Counted from the stretch's first letter, positions 16,833 to 25,183 are shown. The stretch: 64,000 nucleotides of DNA from Clostridia bacterium (GCA_017936375.1 JAGBFR010000012.1:19186-83185); one strand, 5' to 3'. Numbers and translations: made by a program. The notes: generated from the letters alone by a model not told the origin.

Positions 16833-18470
16833 TCAGCCGGTGATCTGTGCCTCGACAAGGCTGCCCTTGCAGTAGCGTTCGCGCAGCACGGGCTTTTCGA
16901 TCTTTCCGGTCGGGTTGCGCGGCACCTTGTCAAAGATGACCCTGCGCGGGCGCTTATAGCGCGGCATGCCCTCGCAGAAGGCGTTGATCTCCTCCTCCGT
17001 ACAGGTGACGCCTTCCTTGATCTCCACAATCGCCGCGGCGATCTCGCCAAGGCGCGGATGCGGCAAACCGATGACCGCGACGTCCTTGATCTTATCGAAG
17101 GCGCGCATGAAGTCCTCGATCTGAACGGGGTAGAGATTCTCACCGCCGGAGATGACGACGTCCTTCTTTCTGTCGACGAGGAAGATGAAGCCGTCCTCGT
17201 CCATGCGCGCCATGTCGCCGGTATAGAGCCAGCCGCCGCGCAGGACCTCGTTGGTCGCCTCTTCATTCTTATAGTAGCAGAGCATGACGCCGTCGCCGCG
17301 GACGATCAATTCGCCCACGTCGCCCTGCGCGACCTCCACGCCGTCGGGAGAGACGATCTTCGCCTCCCAATTGTGTCCCGGCTTGCCGATGGCGCCGACC
17401 TTGTGCACATTCTCCACGCCCAGATGCACGCAGCCCGGGCCGATGGACTCGGAGAGGCCATAGTTGGTGTCATACTGGTGATTCGGGAAGACCTTAAGCC
17501 AGCGATTGATAAGGCTCGGCGGCACGGGCTGCGCGCCGATGTGCATCAGCCGCCACTGCTCGGTGGCATAGTCGTCAAGATTCACGCGGCCGGAGTCGAT
17601 CGCATCGAGCATATCCTGCGCCCACGGCACCAGCAGCCAGACGATCGTGCAGCGCTCGTCATTGACCGCGCGCAGGATCCATTCGGGCTTCACGCCGCGC
17701 AGGAGCACGGCCTTGCCTCCGCAGTGCAGCGAGCCGAACCAGTGCATCTTCGCACCGGTGTGATACAGCGGGGGAATGCAGAGGAAGACGTCGTCCTTCG
17801 TCTGTCCGTGGTGCGCCTGCTCCACCTCGCAGGCATGCGCCAGCGCGCGGTGATTGTGCAGGATCGCCTTGGGGAAGCCGGTCGTGCCGGAAGAAAAATA
17901 GATTGCCGCGTAGTCGTCATCCTTGAGCAGGACGGGCGGCGCGGAGGAAGAGCAGTACGTCGTCAGGCGCATGCAGTCCTCAGCGTAGGCGGGGCCGTTC
18001 TTTCCGACGAAGAACATGAAGCGAAGGCCGTCGAGCTCCTGCTCGATGGCGTCCATACGGCTGATAAACTCAGGGCCGAAGACCAGCACCTCGACGTCCG
18101 CCAGCTCAAGGCAGTACTTGATCTCGTCGCTGGAATAGCGGAAATTCATCGGCACGGCGATGCAGCCCGCCTTGAGGATGCCAAAGTAAATCGGCAGCCA
18201 CTCCAGGCAGTTCATCATCAGGATGGCCACCTTCGTCCCGCGCGCAATGCCGCGGGAAAGGAGCAGATTGGCAAAGCGGTTGGCCCGCCGGTCAAAGTCC
18301 CTCCAGCTGATCTCACGGCGGTAGGGGGCGTCCGGATTCGCCATCTCAATCAGATTAAACTCGCGCCAGGTTGTGGCCTGATCGCGCTCTTCAGAAGGGT
18401 TGATTTCCACCAGCGCGGTGTCCATCCCCCATAATCTGGCATTTCTCTCGAGGTAATCGGTCAGCAGCAC
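16833..18470 (-). CDS. AMP-dependent acyl-CoA synthetase/ligase
   Basis: 545 residues. ANL-superfamily enzyme: YFSSGTTGFPKA (phosphate loop), YGLSESIGPG, YTGDMARMDEDGF and DRKKDVVISGGENLYP (hinge), with PRNPTGKIEKP carrying the catalytic Lys. It forms an acyl-CoA from an unidentified acid. A GTG at 18470 is taken as start because AAAGGAG is 8 bases upstream; an ATG at 18494 would overlap that ribosome site. Followed after 42 bases by the symporter gene and divergent from the amidohydrolase gene. Confidence 0.88.
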   Translation of the reverse strand: MLLTDYLERNARLWGMDTALVEINPSEERDQATTWREFNLIEMANPDAPYRREISWRDFDRRANRFANLLLSRGIARGTKVAILMMNCLEWLPIYFGILKAGCIAVPMNFRYSSDEIKYCLELADVEVLVFGPEFISRMDAIEQELDGLRFMFFVGKNGPAYAEDCMRLTTYCSSSAPPVLLKDDDYAAIYFSSGTTGFPKAILHNHRALAHACEVEQAHHGQTKDDVFLCIPPLYHTGAKMHWFGSLHCGGKAVLLRGVKPEWILRAVNDERCTIVWLLVPWAQDMLDAIDSGRVNLDDYATEQWRLMHIGAQPVPPSLINRWLKVFPNHQYDTNYGLSESIGPGCVHLGVENVHKVGAIGKPGHNWEAKIVSPDGVEVAQGDVGELIVRGDGVMLCYYKNEEATNEVLRGGWLYTGDMARMDEDGFIFLVDRKKDVVISGGENLYPVQIEDFMRAFDKIKDVAVIGLPHPRLGEIAAAIVEIKEGVTCTEEEINAFCEGMPRYKRPRRVIFDKVPRNPTGKIEKPVLRERYCKGSLVEAQITG

Positions 18471-18515
18471 GTCGCATTCTCCTTTGTGATTCATAATAGG
18501 ACTGATACGCGTTCC

Positions 18516-18544
18516 ATTCTACCATCTTCCATATAAAAAGTCAA
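18516..18544 (-). promoter_or_regulatory. Predicted promoter of the acyl-CoA ligase/symporter operon
   Basis: Minus strand TTGACT, 17-bp spacer, TAGAAT. Its -35 is half of a perfect inverted repeat shared with the divergent promoter. Confidence 0.6.
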
Positions 18545-18576
18545 CAATCTGTCAATATTCATTTTTGTCATTTTTC

Positions 18577-18605
18577 TTGACTTTTTTCTTCTTATGGCGT
18601 AAACT
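18577..18605 (+). promoter_or_regulatory. Predicted promoter of the amidohydrolase gene
   Basis: TTGACT, 17-bp spacer, TAAACT, 25 bases before the ATG. AAAAAGTCAA (18535-18544) and TTGACTTTTT (18577-18586) form an inverted repeat around the divergent start region, a possible operator. Confidence 0.6.
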
Positions 18606-18629
18606 GGCAAAAGCAAAGGAGATTTTCCT

Positions 18630-19571
18630 ATGATTATTGATATTCATACGCATACCTTTCCCGATCGAATCGCCGCAATAGCAGTTGACAAATTGAAAAA
18701 AGCAAGCCGCTGCTCCTCCATGTCCGATGGAACGAGGGACGGCCTCCTCCTGGCGATGCGTCGCGCGCAGGTGGACAGGGCCGTCGTGCTGCCCGTAGTG
18801 ACCAATCCCGTCAAGGCCGCCTCCATGAACGACGTCTCCATCAGCCTTACACAGCAGGATGGGCTCATCTATTTCGGCGGCATCCATCCCGACACGCCCG
18901 ACGCCGGCAGCGAGCTCAAAAGAATCGCCGATGCGGGGCTCAAAGGCGTCAAAATCCACCCCGTCTATCAGGGAACGGACATCGACGATCCCCGCTTCCT
19001 GCGCATCCTTGAAAAGGCAGGCGAGCTGGGGCTGATCGTGCTGATGCACGCGGGCGAGGACATCGGCTTCCCCGGCGTGATCCGCTGTTCGCCGGAGCAG
19101 ACGGCGCATGCGCTCGATCAGGTCGGCCCGGTCAGGATGATCTGCGCGCACATGGGCGGCTGGAGAAACTGGGATGAAGTGACGGATTGTCTCGCCGGAC
19201 GCGGGCTCTATCTGGACACAGCCTTCACCCTTGAGCGCATCACGCCTCTTTATGAGGGCGCCTATGACGACGATTTCCTCAACATGCTTGATAAAGAGAC
19301 ATTTTGTCATCTCGTCAACACCTTCGGTGCAGACCACATTCTCTTCGGATCGGACAGCCCGTGGGGCGACCCGGCGAAGACCATCGCCCTCATCCGCTCC
19401 ATGCCTCTGCCTGCAGAGCAGATCGACGCCATTCTCGGCGGGAATGCTCAGAAGCTGCTGGGGATATCATTCATTTCTCGTTCATTGCAGCTGTGTATCA
19501 CTCCCTCCACCAGCCTGACGGCCGATCCCCCTCCCTCAAGAGGGAGCTGGCACGGCGGCAGTCATGACTGA
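18630..19571 (+). CDS. Amidohydrolase (metal-dependent TIM barrel) with repeat-derived tail
   Basis: 313 residues. Amidohydrolase_2 family: DIHTHTFP (metal His pair), GLKGVKIHPVYQ, LIVLMHAGED (His), MICAHMGGWRNWDE (His) and ILFGSDSPWGDP (catalytic Asp). Relatives act as decarboxylases or hydrolases of cyclic or aromatic acids. Start follows AAAGGAG. The conserved part ends at NAQKLLGI; the last 30 or so residues, Ser/Pro/Arg-rich, are read out of a palindromic repeat, so the original stop was probably lost. Divergent from the ligase/symporter pair. Confidence 0.8.
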   Translation: MIIDIHTHTFPDRIAAIAVDKLKKASRCSSMSDGTRDGLLLAMRRAQVDRAVVLPVVTNPVKAASMNDVSISLTQQDGLIYFGGIHPDTPDAGSELKRIADAGLKGVKIHPVYQGTDIDDPRFLRILEKAGELGLIVLMHAGEDIGFPGVIRCSPEQTAHALDQVGPVRMICAHMGGWRNWDEVTDCLAGRGLYLDTAFTLERITPLYEGAYDDDFLNMLDKETFCHLVNTFGADHILFGSDSPWGDPAKTIALIRSMPLPAEQIDAILGGNAQKLLGISFISRSLQLCITPSTSLTADPPPSRGSWHGGSHD

Positions 19572-19575
19572 GGGC
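19500..19575 (+). repeat. Diverged partial copy of the palindromic repeat family
   Basis: Contains CTCCCTCAAGAGGGAGCTGGC and a right end GTCATGACTGAGGG resembling the right half of the 157-bp elements, but the left half differs. It overlaps the 3' end of the amidohydrolase gene. Confidence 0.5.
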
Positions 19576-19616
19576 GTGTATCCAAGCTGCATCATTCTGT
19601 ATCTTTGAAATAACTT

Positions 19617-19662
19617 AAGCGCATCGGCCTTCCATGATCCGGAAAGCCGATGCGCTTTTTTT
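19617..19662 (+). terminator. Terminator after the amidohydrolase gene
   Basis: GCGCATCGGC/GCCGATGCGC stem followed by seven T. It lies between converging genes; the T run serves the plus strand. Confidence 0.85.
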
Positions 19663-19670
19663 ATTCTTTT

Positions 19671-21167
19671 TTATCTGATCTCAATCACATTGACAGAATG
19701 CGGCTCGAGAGAAATCACAAGCTCGCCCTCGCACAGGCCCAGCTTCGTCTCCTTCACCGTAACGCCGTCGTGATCCACGTCGTTGTAGGCGTCCTTCGAG
19801 TCGCCGTTGAGCGTGAGGACGGTCACATTCGCCGGGGCGGCCAGCGGGATGCGGATTGCATGCGCCGCATCAGGGTCCTTATTGACGGCAGATACTGCCA
19901 TGCCCGGCCGGTCGGAGAAGGTCGTCGCCAGCAGGTCGAGCGTATCGACGGTGACAATGTGGCCCTGCTTGTGCGGGACGTCCATCGTCCTCTTCTCCGT
20001 CTGCCAGAGGTCGACCACCGTGTCGCCCATGTGATTGACGAAGAGATCAAACACATGATACGTGCTGCGCAGGACGATGCCCTTGTCATGGCTGTAGATG
20101 CAGCCGCGGGTGTTGAGGATCGGCGCAAAATTCGCCATGCCGACGATGTCGCAGTTCCTGTTCATGGCATTGAGGAAGCAGGCGGTAAAGACCGCGTCCG
20201 CCATGGTATAGGTGCTGTTGATGTCGTTTTTGTCGCGCGGGGTGACGTAGCTCTCCTTCCCCACGCCCTGACGGATGGTATGGACGTTGGGATGATGCCA
20301 GGAGCGCAGATTCCACTCGTCAAAGGCGATCTTGATCTTGCCGTCGAGCTTGAGGGCGGCGAGCATGCCGCGCACCTCGTGCACGGAGTGGTCGATCCTG
20401 TCGGTGAAGGCCATGCACTTTTCGTAGGAGGAGGGCTCGTTCTTCTCCGGCATCATGTCCCAGTACTCGTGGATGGAAATCCAGTCAAGGTGCTTGCCGC
20501 AGTGCATGAGCAGGTTCATATTCCACGCGGGGTCGGACAGCGCGGCGGCGCTCAATTCCGCCGTCGGGTCGACGTGGGAGATCATCTTCGCCGATTCGAG
20601 CACCAGCCGGCCCCATTCCTCGGCGGACTTGGCGCCGATCTCCCAGAAACCGTAGTTCTCATTGCCGATCGACCAGTAATGGACGGCGTGCGGCTCCTTA
20701 TGCCCATTGGCGATGCGCCACTTCGCATACTTTCCCTCGTTTTCGAGGTTGCAGTATTCGACCCAGTCGCTCATCTCCTCCGCGCTGCCGGTGCCGGCAT
20801 TGGTGCAGATGTACGGCTCGCAGCCGATCTTGCGGCAGAGGGCGACATACTCGTCCGTGCCGAAGGAGTTGGGGTCCTCCACACGCCATGCCTTGTCGAA
20901 CATGGGATTGCGCTGCGGGCCGACGGCGTCCTTCCAGTGATAGGCGGAGACGAAGCAGCCGCCCGGCCAGCGGAGAATCGGCACGCGGATGCGCCTCATC
21001 GCCTCGAGGATATCGGTGCGGAAGCCGTCCTCATCCGACAGCGGATGACCCGGCTGAAAAATGCCGTCATAGATCTGGCGGTGAAAATGCTCGATGAAAT
21101 GCCCGTAGAGCATCTCGCTGCGCACGCCGATGCGGCGCTCGGGATTGATATGAACGGTCACAGGCAT
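19671..21167 (-). CDS. abfA: Alpha-L-arabinofuranosidase, GH51
   Basis: 498 residues, typical of GH51. It removes terminal arabinofuranose from arabinan or arabinoxylan oligosaccharides. RWPGGCF (about 67-72), WSIGNENYG with acid/base Glu170, and AFDEWNLRSWHH with nucleophile Glu284 are clear; the C-terminus is a beta-sandwich. No signal peptide, so intracellular. The ATG at 21167 has GGGAGG 7 bases upstream. Monocistronic by layout. Upstream, two ATTGTCC direct repeats (21236 and 21250) may be regulatory. Confidence 0.92.
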   Translation of the reverse strand: MPVTVHINPERRIGVRSEMLYGHFIEHFHRQIYDGIFQPGHPLSDEDGFRTDILEAMRRIRVPILRWPGGCFVSAYHWKDAVGPQRNPMFDKAWRVEDPNSFGTDEYVALCRKIGCEPYICTNAGTGSAEEMSDWVEYCNLENEGKYAKWRIANGHKEPHAVHYWSIGNENYGFWEIGAKSAEEWGRLVLESAKMISHVDPTAELSAAALSDPAWNMNLLMHCGKHLDWISIHEYWDMMPEKNEPSSYEKCMAFTDRIDHSVHEVRGMLAALKLDGKIKIAFDEWNLRSWHHPNVHTIRQGVGKESYVTPRDKNDINSTYTMADAVFTACFLNAMNRNCDIVGMANFAPILNTRGCIYSHDKGIVLRSTYHVFDLFVNHMGDTVVDLWQTEKRTMDVPHKQGHIVTVDTLDLLATTFSDRPGMAVSAVNKDPDAAHAIRIPLAAPANVTVLTLNGDSKDAYNDVDHDGVTVKETKLGLCEGELVISLEPHSVNVIEIR

Positions 21168-21275
21168 AAAGCCGCCTCCCTTCTTTACCATCAAGCATAT
21201 CAGAAAAGCTAAGCGGGATCAATATATAAATACCGATTGTCCTATACGAATTGTCCCCTGCCGCTAACGCCCTTC

Positions 21276-21304
21276 TTGCCTTCGCGCGCGGAACGTGATA
21301 TTCT
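21276..21304 (+). promoter_or_regulatory. Predicted promoter of the gene at 21356
   Basis: TTGCCT, 17-bp spacer, TATTCT, about 50 bases before the ATG. Confidence 0.4.
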
Positions 21305-21355
21305 GTTTTCAGATTCATTCAGATCCATTTCATCCCATCATTTTGGAGGCCGACT

Positions 21356-22015
21356 ATGGAAAACCGTCCCGTCTTCCGCTGCCATTACAGGGCAAGGCTC
21401 ACGCAGGAAAGCCCGGAGGGGCTTTCTGCCGCCGTCGCCGCATGCAAAGAAAGCGCCCGCCGCATGATCGGGGAAGGAAAGCTCATGACCGCGGCGCTCT
21501 ATCCCTACGGCCGCCAGCTCTTTCTCTATTACGAGGCGCTGGGCGAAGTCATCCGCCCGGAGGCCTTCATGGCCCCGCTCACGCCGCTGCTCGATCTCTG
21601 GCCGCAGAAGGAGGAGACCTTCCCCTGGGCGCTGATGCACAACATCTACTGGCACAACGTCCCGCAGGGCGAGCAGGACTGGCGCAGGCCTCAGCCGCCC
21701 GAAAAGCGCAGGGGACGCATCGCCTATCTGAAGCCGGAGACCATGTTCCGCTATGTCTATCATCACTTCGCCATCGTGGAGGAGGGGCTGCTTGAGGGGG
21801 ACAGGTATCAGTCCATCGCGCTGCACGAGGACGTGCTCTTCAGTTACTTTGAGGAGCCGAAGACCATGAGCAACATCCGCCGCGACCCCACGCAGCCCTC
21901 CCGCGCCATCGAGGACTGGATTGCCGTTGATCCCGAGTCGCATTTCATCCCCCTGCCCGGCAGCAATGGGCAGAATTTCCTGCTGCTTGATCCCCTCTTT
22001 GCGCTCGGCGAATGA
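21356..22015 (+). CDS. Unassigned protein, possibly two RhaM-like alpha/beta-barrel halves
   Basis: 219 residues, soluble, not confidently recognised. It seems to have two similar halves: residues about 47-100 (LFLYYEALGE ... PLLDLWP ... MHNIYWHN) and about 140-217 (VLFSYFEEPKTM ... AIEDWIAVDPESHFIPLPG ... LLLDPLF). The pattern of an aromatic strand, an (F/Y)xE turn, a Trp-Asp helix and a final aromatic strand resembles L-rhamnose mutarotase and related dimeric alpha/beta barrels. Convergent with tatC, next to GH51. A sugar mutarotase-like role is only a guess. Confidence 0.5.
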   Translation: MENRPVFRCHYRARLTQESPEGLSAAVAACKESARRMIGEGKLMTAALYPYGRQLFLYYEALGEVIRPEAFMAPLTPLLDLWPQKEETFPWALMHNIYWHNVPQGEQDWRRPQPPEKRRGRIAYLKPETMFRYVYHHFAIVEEGLLEGDRYQSIALHEDVLFSYFEEPKTMSNIRRDPTQPSRAIEDWIAVDPESHFIPLPGSNGQNFLLLDPLFALGE

Positions 22016-22037
22016 TTTTCTGTATTCTCCGTATGAT

Positions 22038-22071
22038 AAAAGCCCTTCCGGACGGAAGGGCTTTGCTCTTT
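22038..22071 (+). terminator. Terminator after the gene at 21356
   Basis: AAAGCCCTTCC/GGAAGGGCTTT stem and a T-rich tail (TGCTCTTTAATTTT); may also stop tatC transcripts from the other side. Confidence 0.8.
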
Positions 22072-22079
22072 AATTTTCA

Positions 22080-22844
22080 TTACGCCGCGCGGCGGTTCTT
22101 TGTGAAGCGGGAGACCTGCACGCCGACCTCGTAGAGCACGAACATCGGCAGGCCGAGCATGATCTGGGAGATGACGTCCGGCGGGGTCAGGATGGCCGCC
22201 AGGACGAAGATGCCGAAGAAGACGAACTTGCGATTTCTCGCCAGTCCTTCATAGCTCACAAGGCCCATGCGCGTGGCCATGTAGATGGCGATCGGCAGCT
22301 CAAACACCACGCCGAAGGGCAGGATGAAGGAGAAGAGGAAGCTGACGTATTTGTCGATGGAGAGCATCGGCGTGGCCAGCCCTTCGCCGGAGACGAGGAA
22401 GAAATTGATCGCCAGTTCGTACACGTAGTTGTAGCAGAAGAAAATACCCAGCAGGAACAGGAACAGCGCGATAAAGAACATGCTCCTGAACAGGCGGATC
22501 TCATTGTCATAGAGCGCAGGCTTAATGAACGCCCAGATCTGATAGAAGATGAACGGGCTCACGCAGACGACGCCCGCCATCAGGGAGACCTTCAGCTGGG
22601 TGGTCAGCGCCTCGCTCATCGCGGTGTAGATGATCTGGATGCCGCGCGCCTCGATGGGCGACATGATGAAATTCATCAGCGGCGTGCAGAGGAAATAGAA
22701 CGCGCCGACAAAGCCGACCAGCACTGCAATCAGGCAGGAAACGACCAGCTTTCGCATCGCCATCAGATGGGAAAGAATCGGCTGCGCATTGGCATTCACG
22801 TTTTCATCGTGGGTGCTGGCGCTCTTATCCTTCTTCTTGAACAT
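22080..22844 (-). CDS. tatC: Sec-independent translocase subunit TatC
   Basis: 254 residues, six predicted membrane helices. The first cytoplasmic segment ILSHLMAMRKLVVSCL corresponds to the conserved L-x-E-L-R-x-R/K region, and PFIFYQIWAFIKPALYDNEIR is the diagnostic TatC loop and third helix. It recognises twin-arginine signal peptides. The ATG at 22844 is used, with GGAAGGG upstream. Last gene of tatB-tatA-tatC; a hairpin separates it from tatA. Confidence 0.93.
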   Translation of the reverse strand: MFKKKDKSASTHDENVNANAQPILSHLMAMRKLVVSCLIAVLVGFVGAFYFLCTPLMNFIMSPIEARGIQIIYTAMSEALTTQLKVSLMAGVVCVSPFIFYQIWAFIKPALYDNEIRLFRSMFFIALFLFLLGIFFCYNYVYELAINFFLVSGEGLATPMLSIDKYVSFLFSFILPFGVVFELPIAIYMATRMGLVSYEGLARNRKFVFFGIFVLAAILTPPDVISQIMLGLPMFVLYEVGVQVSRFTKNRRAA

Positions 22845-22881
22845 GATAAAAAACCCTTCCATCAGGTGATTGATATACAGG

Positions 22882-22919
22882 ACAAAAACCGGCGGGCGCT
22901 CAATGGGGCGCCCGCCGCA
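22882..22919 (-). terminator. Intra-operon terminator/attenuator between tatA and tatC
   Basis: Minus strand GCGGGCGC/GCGCCCGC stem followed by CGGTTTTTGTC. It lies just after the tatA stop and before tatC, so it may reduce tatC mRNA relative to tatA. Confidence 0.7.
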
Positions 22920-22925
22920 TGATGA

Positions 22926-23093
22926 TTATTCGCCCTTCTTCTCTTCGGTCTTCTTGTCGTCGGTCTTGACCTCATCCTTGAACTCGCGGATGCTCTGGCC
23001 CAGAGCCTTGCCCACACCGGCAATCTTGCCGCCGCCGAAAATGACCAGCGCCAGCACGAGGATCAGTACGATTTCCATGGTTCCCAGTCTCAT
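22926..23093 (-). CDS. tatA: Twin-arginine translocase subunit TatA (small ORF)
   Basis: 55 residues. One N-terminal membrane helix (EIVLILVLALVIFGG) ends in the conserved FG hinge, followed by an amphipathic helix (GKIAGVGKALGQSIREFK) and a Lys/Glu/Asp-rich tail. This is the standard TatA plan; TatA oligomers form the translocation path. AGGAGGAATATATT precedes the ATG. Middle gene of the tat operon. Confidence 0.93.
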   Translation of the reverse strand: MRLGTMEIVLILVLALVIFGGGKIAGVGKALGQSIREFKDEVKTDDKKTEEKKGE

Positions 23094-23159
23094 AATATAT
23101 TCCTCCTTAGAGATTCCTCTCTGATTTACTGAATTTGATGCTTTCTGAGAGATGATTGC

Positions 23160-23492
23160 TTATGATTCGCTCTTGATGTCCTTCTCAATCCCGCGGACGT
23201 CGACTTCCTTCGCCACGTCCTTGATCTCCTTGTCGATATCGGCCTTCGTCTGCTTGAGGTCCTCGCGGATATCGACGGAGCGCATGGTGTCCTTGACTTC
23301 CTTTTCCACGCCCTTGAGCTCGTCCGCCAGCTCGCTGAAGCCGGTTTCCTTCGAGATCTCACGAATCATGTTGCGTGCATACTTGATGAAGCGGCCAATC
23401 GCGCGGGCGACCTTGGGCAGATCCTTCGGACCGACGACAGTGAACGCGATCAGCAGAATCAGAATCAATTCGGCAGCGCCGATGTTGAACAT
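23160..23492 (-). CDS. tatB: Sec-independent translocase subunit TatB-like
   Basis: 110 residues: MFNIGAAELILILLIAFTVV helix, then GPKDLPKVARAIGRFIKYAR, the TatB signature (GP hinge and LPxxAR), then a long charged amphipathic/coiled region to the C-terminus. TatB couples TatC to TatA. First gene of the operon; many Bacillota lack a separate TatB, so a three-gene set is notable. Confidence 0.88.
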   Translation of the reverse strand: MFNIGAAELILILLIAFTVVGPKDLPKVARAIGRFIKYARNMIREISKETGFSELADELKGVEKEVKDTMRSVDIREDLKQTKADIDKEIKDVAKEVDVRGIEKDIKSES

Positions 23493-23527
23493 GTCACTCT
23501 TCCTCCAGACCAGACAATTACCTGTAC

Positions 23528-23557
23528 ATTATACCCTATTCTCAAACGGTTTGTAAA
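23528..23557 (-). promoter_or_regulatory. Predicted promoter of the tat operon
   Basis: Minus strand TTTACA, 18-bp spacer, TATAAT; tatB starts about 36 bases downstream of the -10. Confidence 0.6.
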
Positions 23558-23672
23558 CCACTAAAGAGATGAAAATAACTGATATGTCAAATACAACTTG
23601 TTAATTTTACGCATTTCTAACAAAATACTTTATTACGCAAAAGCGCTCTCCCTATTATCAGGGTTTTAATGG

Positions 23673-23678
23673 TATAAT
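23673..23678 (+). promoter_or_regulatory. Extended -10 element upstream of the HTH protein
   Basis: TGGTATAAT (TG-extended -10), with no good -35, 30 bases before the ATG in an AT-rich gap. Confidence 0.5.
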
Positions 23679-23708
23679 ATTGTTAATAACCTGACAGGAG
23701 GAACCGCC

Positions 23709-25175
23709 ATGCAGACATTCCCCGAAGCGCTTGCCGAGATTCTCAAGCGCAGACAGATGTCCGCCTCTGTCGCGGCGGCAGCGCTCGGCTATTCGAGCAA
23801 GACCGCGCTGCTGCGCATTCTCAATGCAGAGAGCAAGCCCTCCAGCTATAAAAAGTGCTTCGACGCCATCAAGGCCGCAGAATCCTTCTCACTGACCGGC
23901 GAGGAAGAAGAGCGCCTCGAGCGCGCGCTGCAGGTCAGCACCTTCGGCAAGACGCTCTATATCGTCAACAGCCTCCTGGATAGCCTCCTGCATCCGCCGG
24001 TCATCGGCGAGGATCCCGCCGGGCAGAAGATCGAGGGGCTCAGAGGCGTATCGGTCTTTGAAGACCTGATCGGGAGCATTCTCAATCTGAACGGTATCGA
24101 AATCCATATCCACGGAAGATGCCCTGTCCCGCTGATCAACCGCCTCTCCCGCCTGGCAGATCATCCGTCCGTCAGCGGCGTCTATCAGATCATCGCCGTG
24201 CGCGCGGACGACCCGGAGGATTACCGCACGGTCGGCGATTCCAGCCACATCATCTTCAGCTCCAAATACTCGCTCTACACCTATGTAACCAAGACGGATG
24301 ATGTGCGCAACTGGGCCTTCCACAGCGGCATCATCCTGATCACCGGCGTCGGGAATGACGGCGTGCGGCACAGCTACATGCTCACGCCGCTGGACAGCGA
24401 GTGCTACTACTGCATCCATGAGACGAACGACAGCATCCTCGGCCTGCGGGACAGGATCATCGAGCAGGCCGGGGACCGCATCCAGCCCATCAAAACCAAC
24501 AGGAATTACCCCGACGAGCCCTTCCCGCTCAATTACATCCAGTTTATCGACGATTACCGGCGCATCGAGCATAACCGGGAAATCCTGACCGTCAAGCCGG
24601 ATCTTCCGTTCTTCTGCATTCCGCCGGATCTGCTCTTCCCGATCGTCCTCAATGCATTCTCCTCCGTGAGCGCCATGGAATCGGGCGACATCGCCTTCAC
24701 AAGGCTGTACAATATCCAGAAGAGCCGATATGACAATCTCTTTGAAAAAAGCAAGGATACCCATATCATCCTCAGCCGGGAGGCCATGGAGCTCTTCGCC
24801 CGGACGGGTAAGCAGGAGGATCACTTTTTCCTCATCCGCCCATACACGCCGCAGGAGCGCGTGATCATCCTGAGCAATCTGCTGGAAAAGATGCAGACCT
24901 GCCCGAATTTCCATATCTGGTACATCAGGAATTCTTCGATCACCATCGACAAGGAAATCACCGGATATGAAAACTATGCGCTGGCGATCGTCCAGTCCGG
25001 CACATCGTGGAATATCGGCAGCGACCATCAGGAGATCCTGCTGGAGAGCAAGCTCGTCGCCTCCTGCTTCAGCGATTATTACCTCAATCATCTGCTCAAG
25101 AACGACGTCTGCTCCTTCAAGGAGAATATCGCCATCATGAGGGAGCTCATCGAGATCGCAAAGAGCGCAGAATAA
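23709..25175 (+). CDS. Unrecognised 488-residue protein with N-terminal HTH
   Basis: Residues 1-60 look like a lambda-repressor-type helix-turn-helix (EILKRRQMSASVAAAALGYSSKTALLRIL), with helices spaced as in Cro/Xre proteins. The remaining 430 residues are soluble mixed alpha/beta sequence with no motif I know; hydrophobic strands such as HSGIILITGVGN and a possible ligand domain are visible. AGGAGG precedes the ATG. It is monocistronic between a divergent tat operon and a convergent TRIC gene. Likely a ligand-responsive transcription regulator, function unknown. Confidence 0.6.
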   Translation: MQTFPEALAEILKRRQMSASVAAAALGYSSKTALLRILNAESKPSSYKKCFDAIKAAESFSLTGEEEERLERALQVSTFGKTLYIVNSLLDSLLHPPVIGEDPAGQKIEGLRGVSVFEDLIGSILNLNGIEIHIHGRCPVPLINRLSRLADHPSVSGVYQIIAVRADDPEDYRTVGDSSHIIFSSKYSLYTYVTKTDDVRNWAFHSGIILITGVGNDGVRHSYMLTPLDSECYYCIHETNDSILGLRDRIIEQAGDRIQPIKTNRNYPDEPFPLNYIQFIDDYRRIEHNREILTVKPDLPFFCIPPDLLFPIVLNAFSSVSAMESGDIAFTRLYNIQKSRYDNLFEKSKDTHIILSREAMELFARTGKQEDHFFLIRPYTPQERVIILSNLLEKMQTCPNFHIWYIRNSSITIDKEITGYENYALAIVQSGTSWNIGSDHQEILLESKLVASCFSDYYLNHLLKNDVCSFKENIAIMRELIEIAKSAE

Positions 25176-25183
25176 CAAAATCC

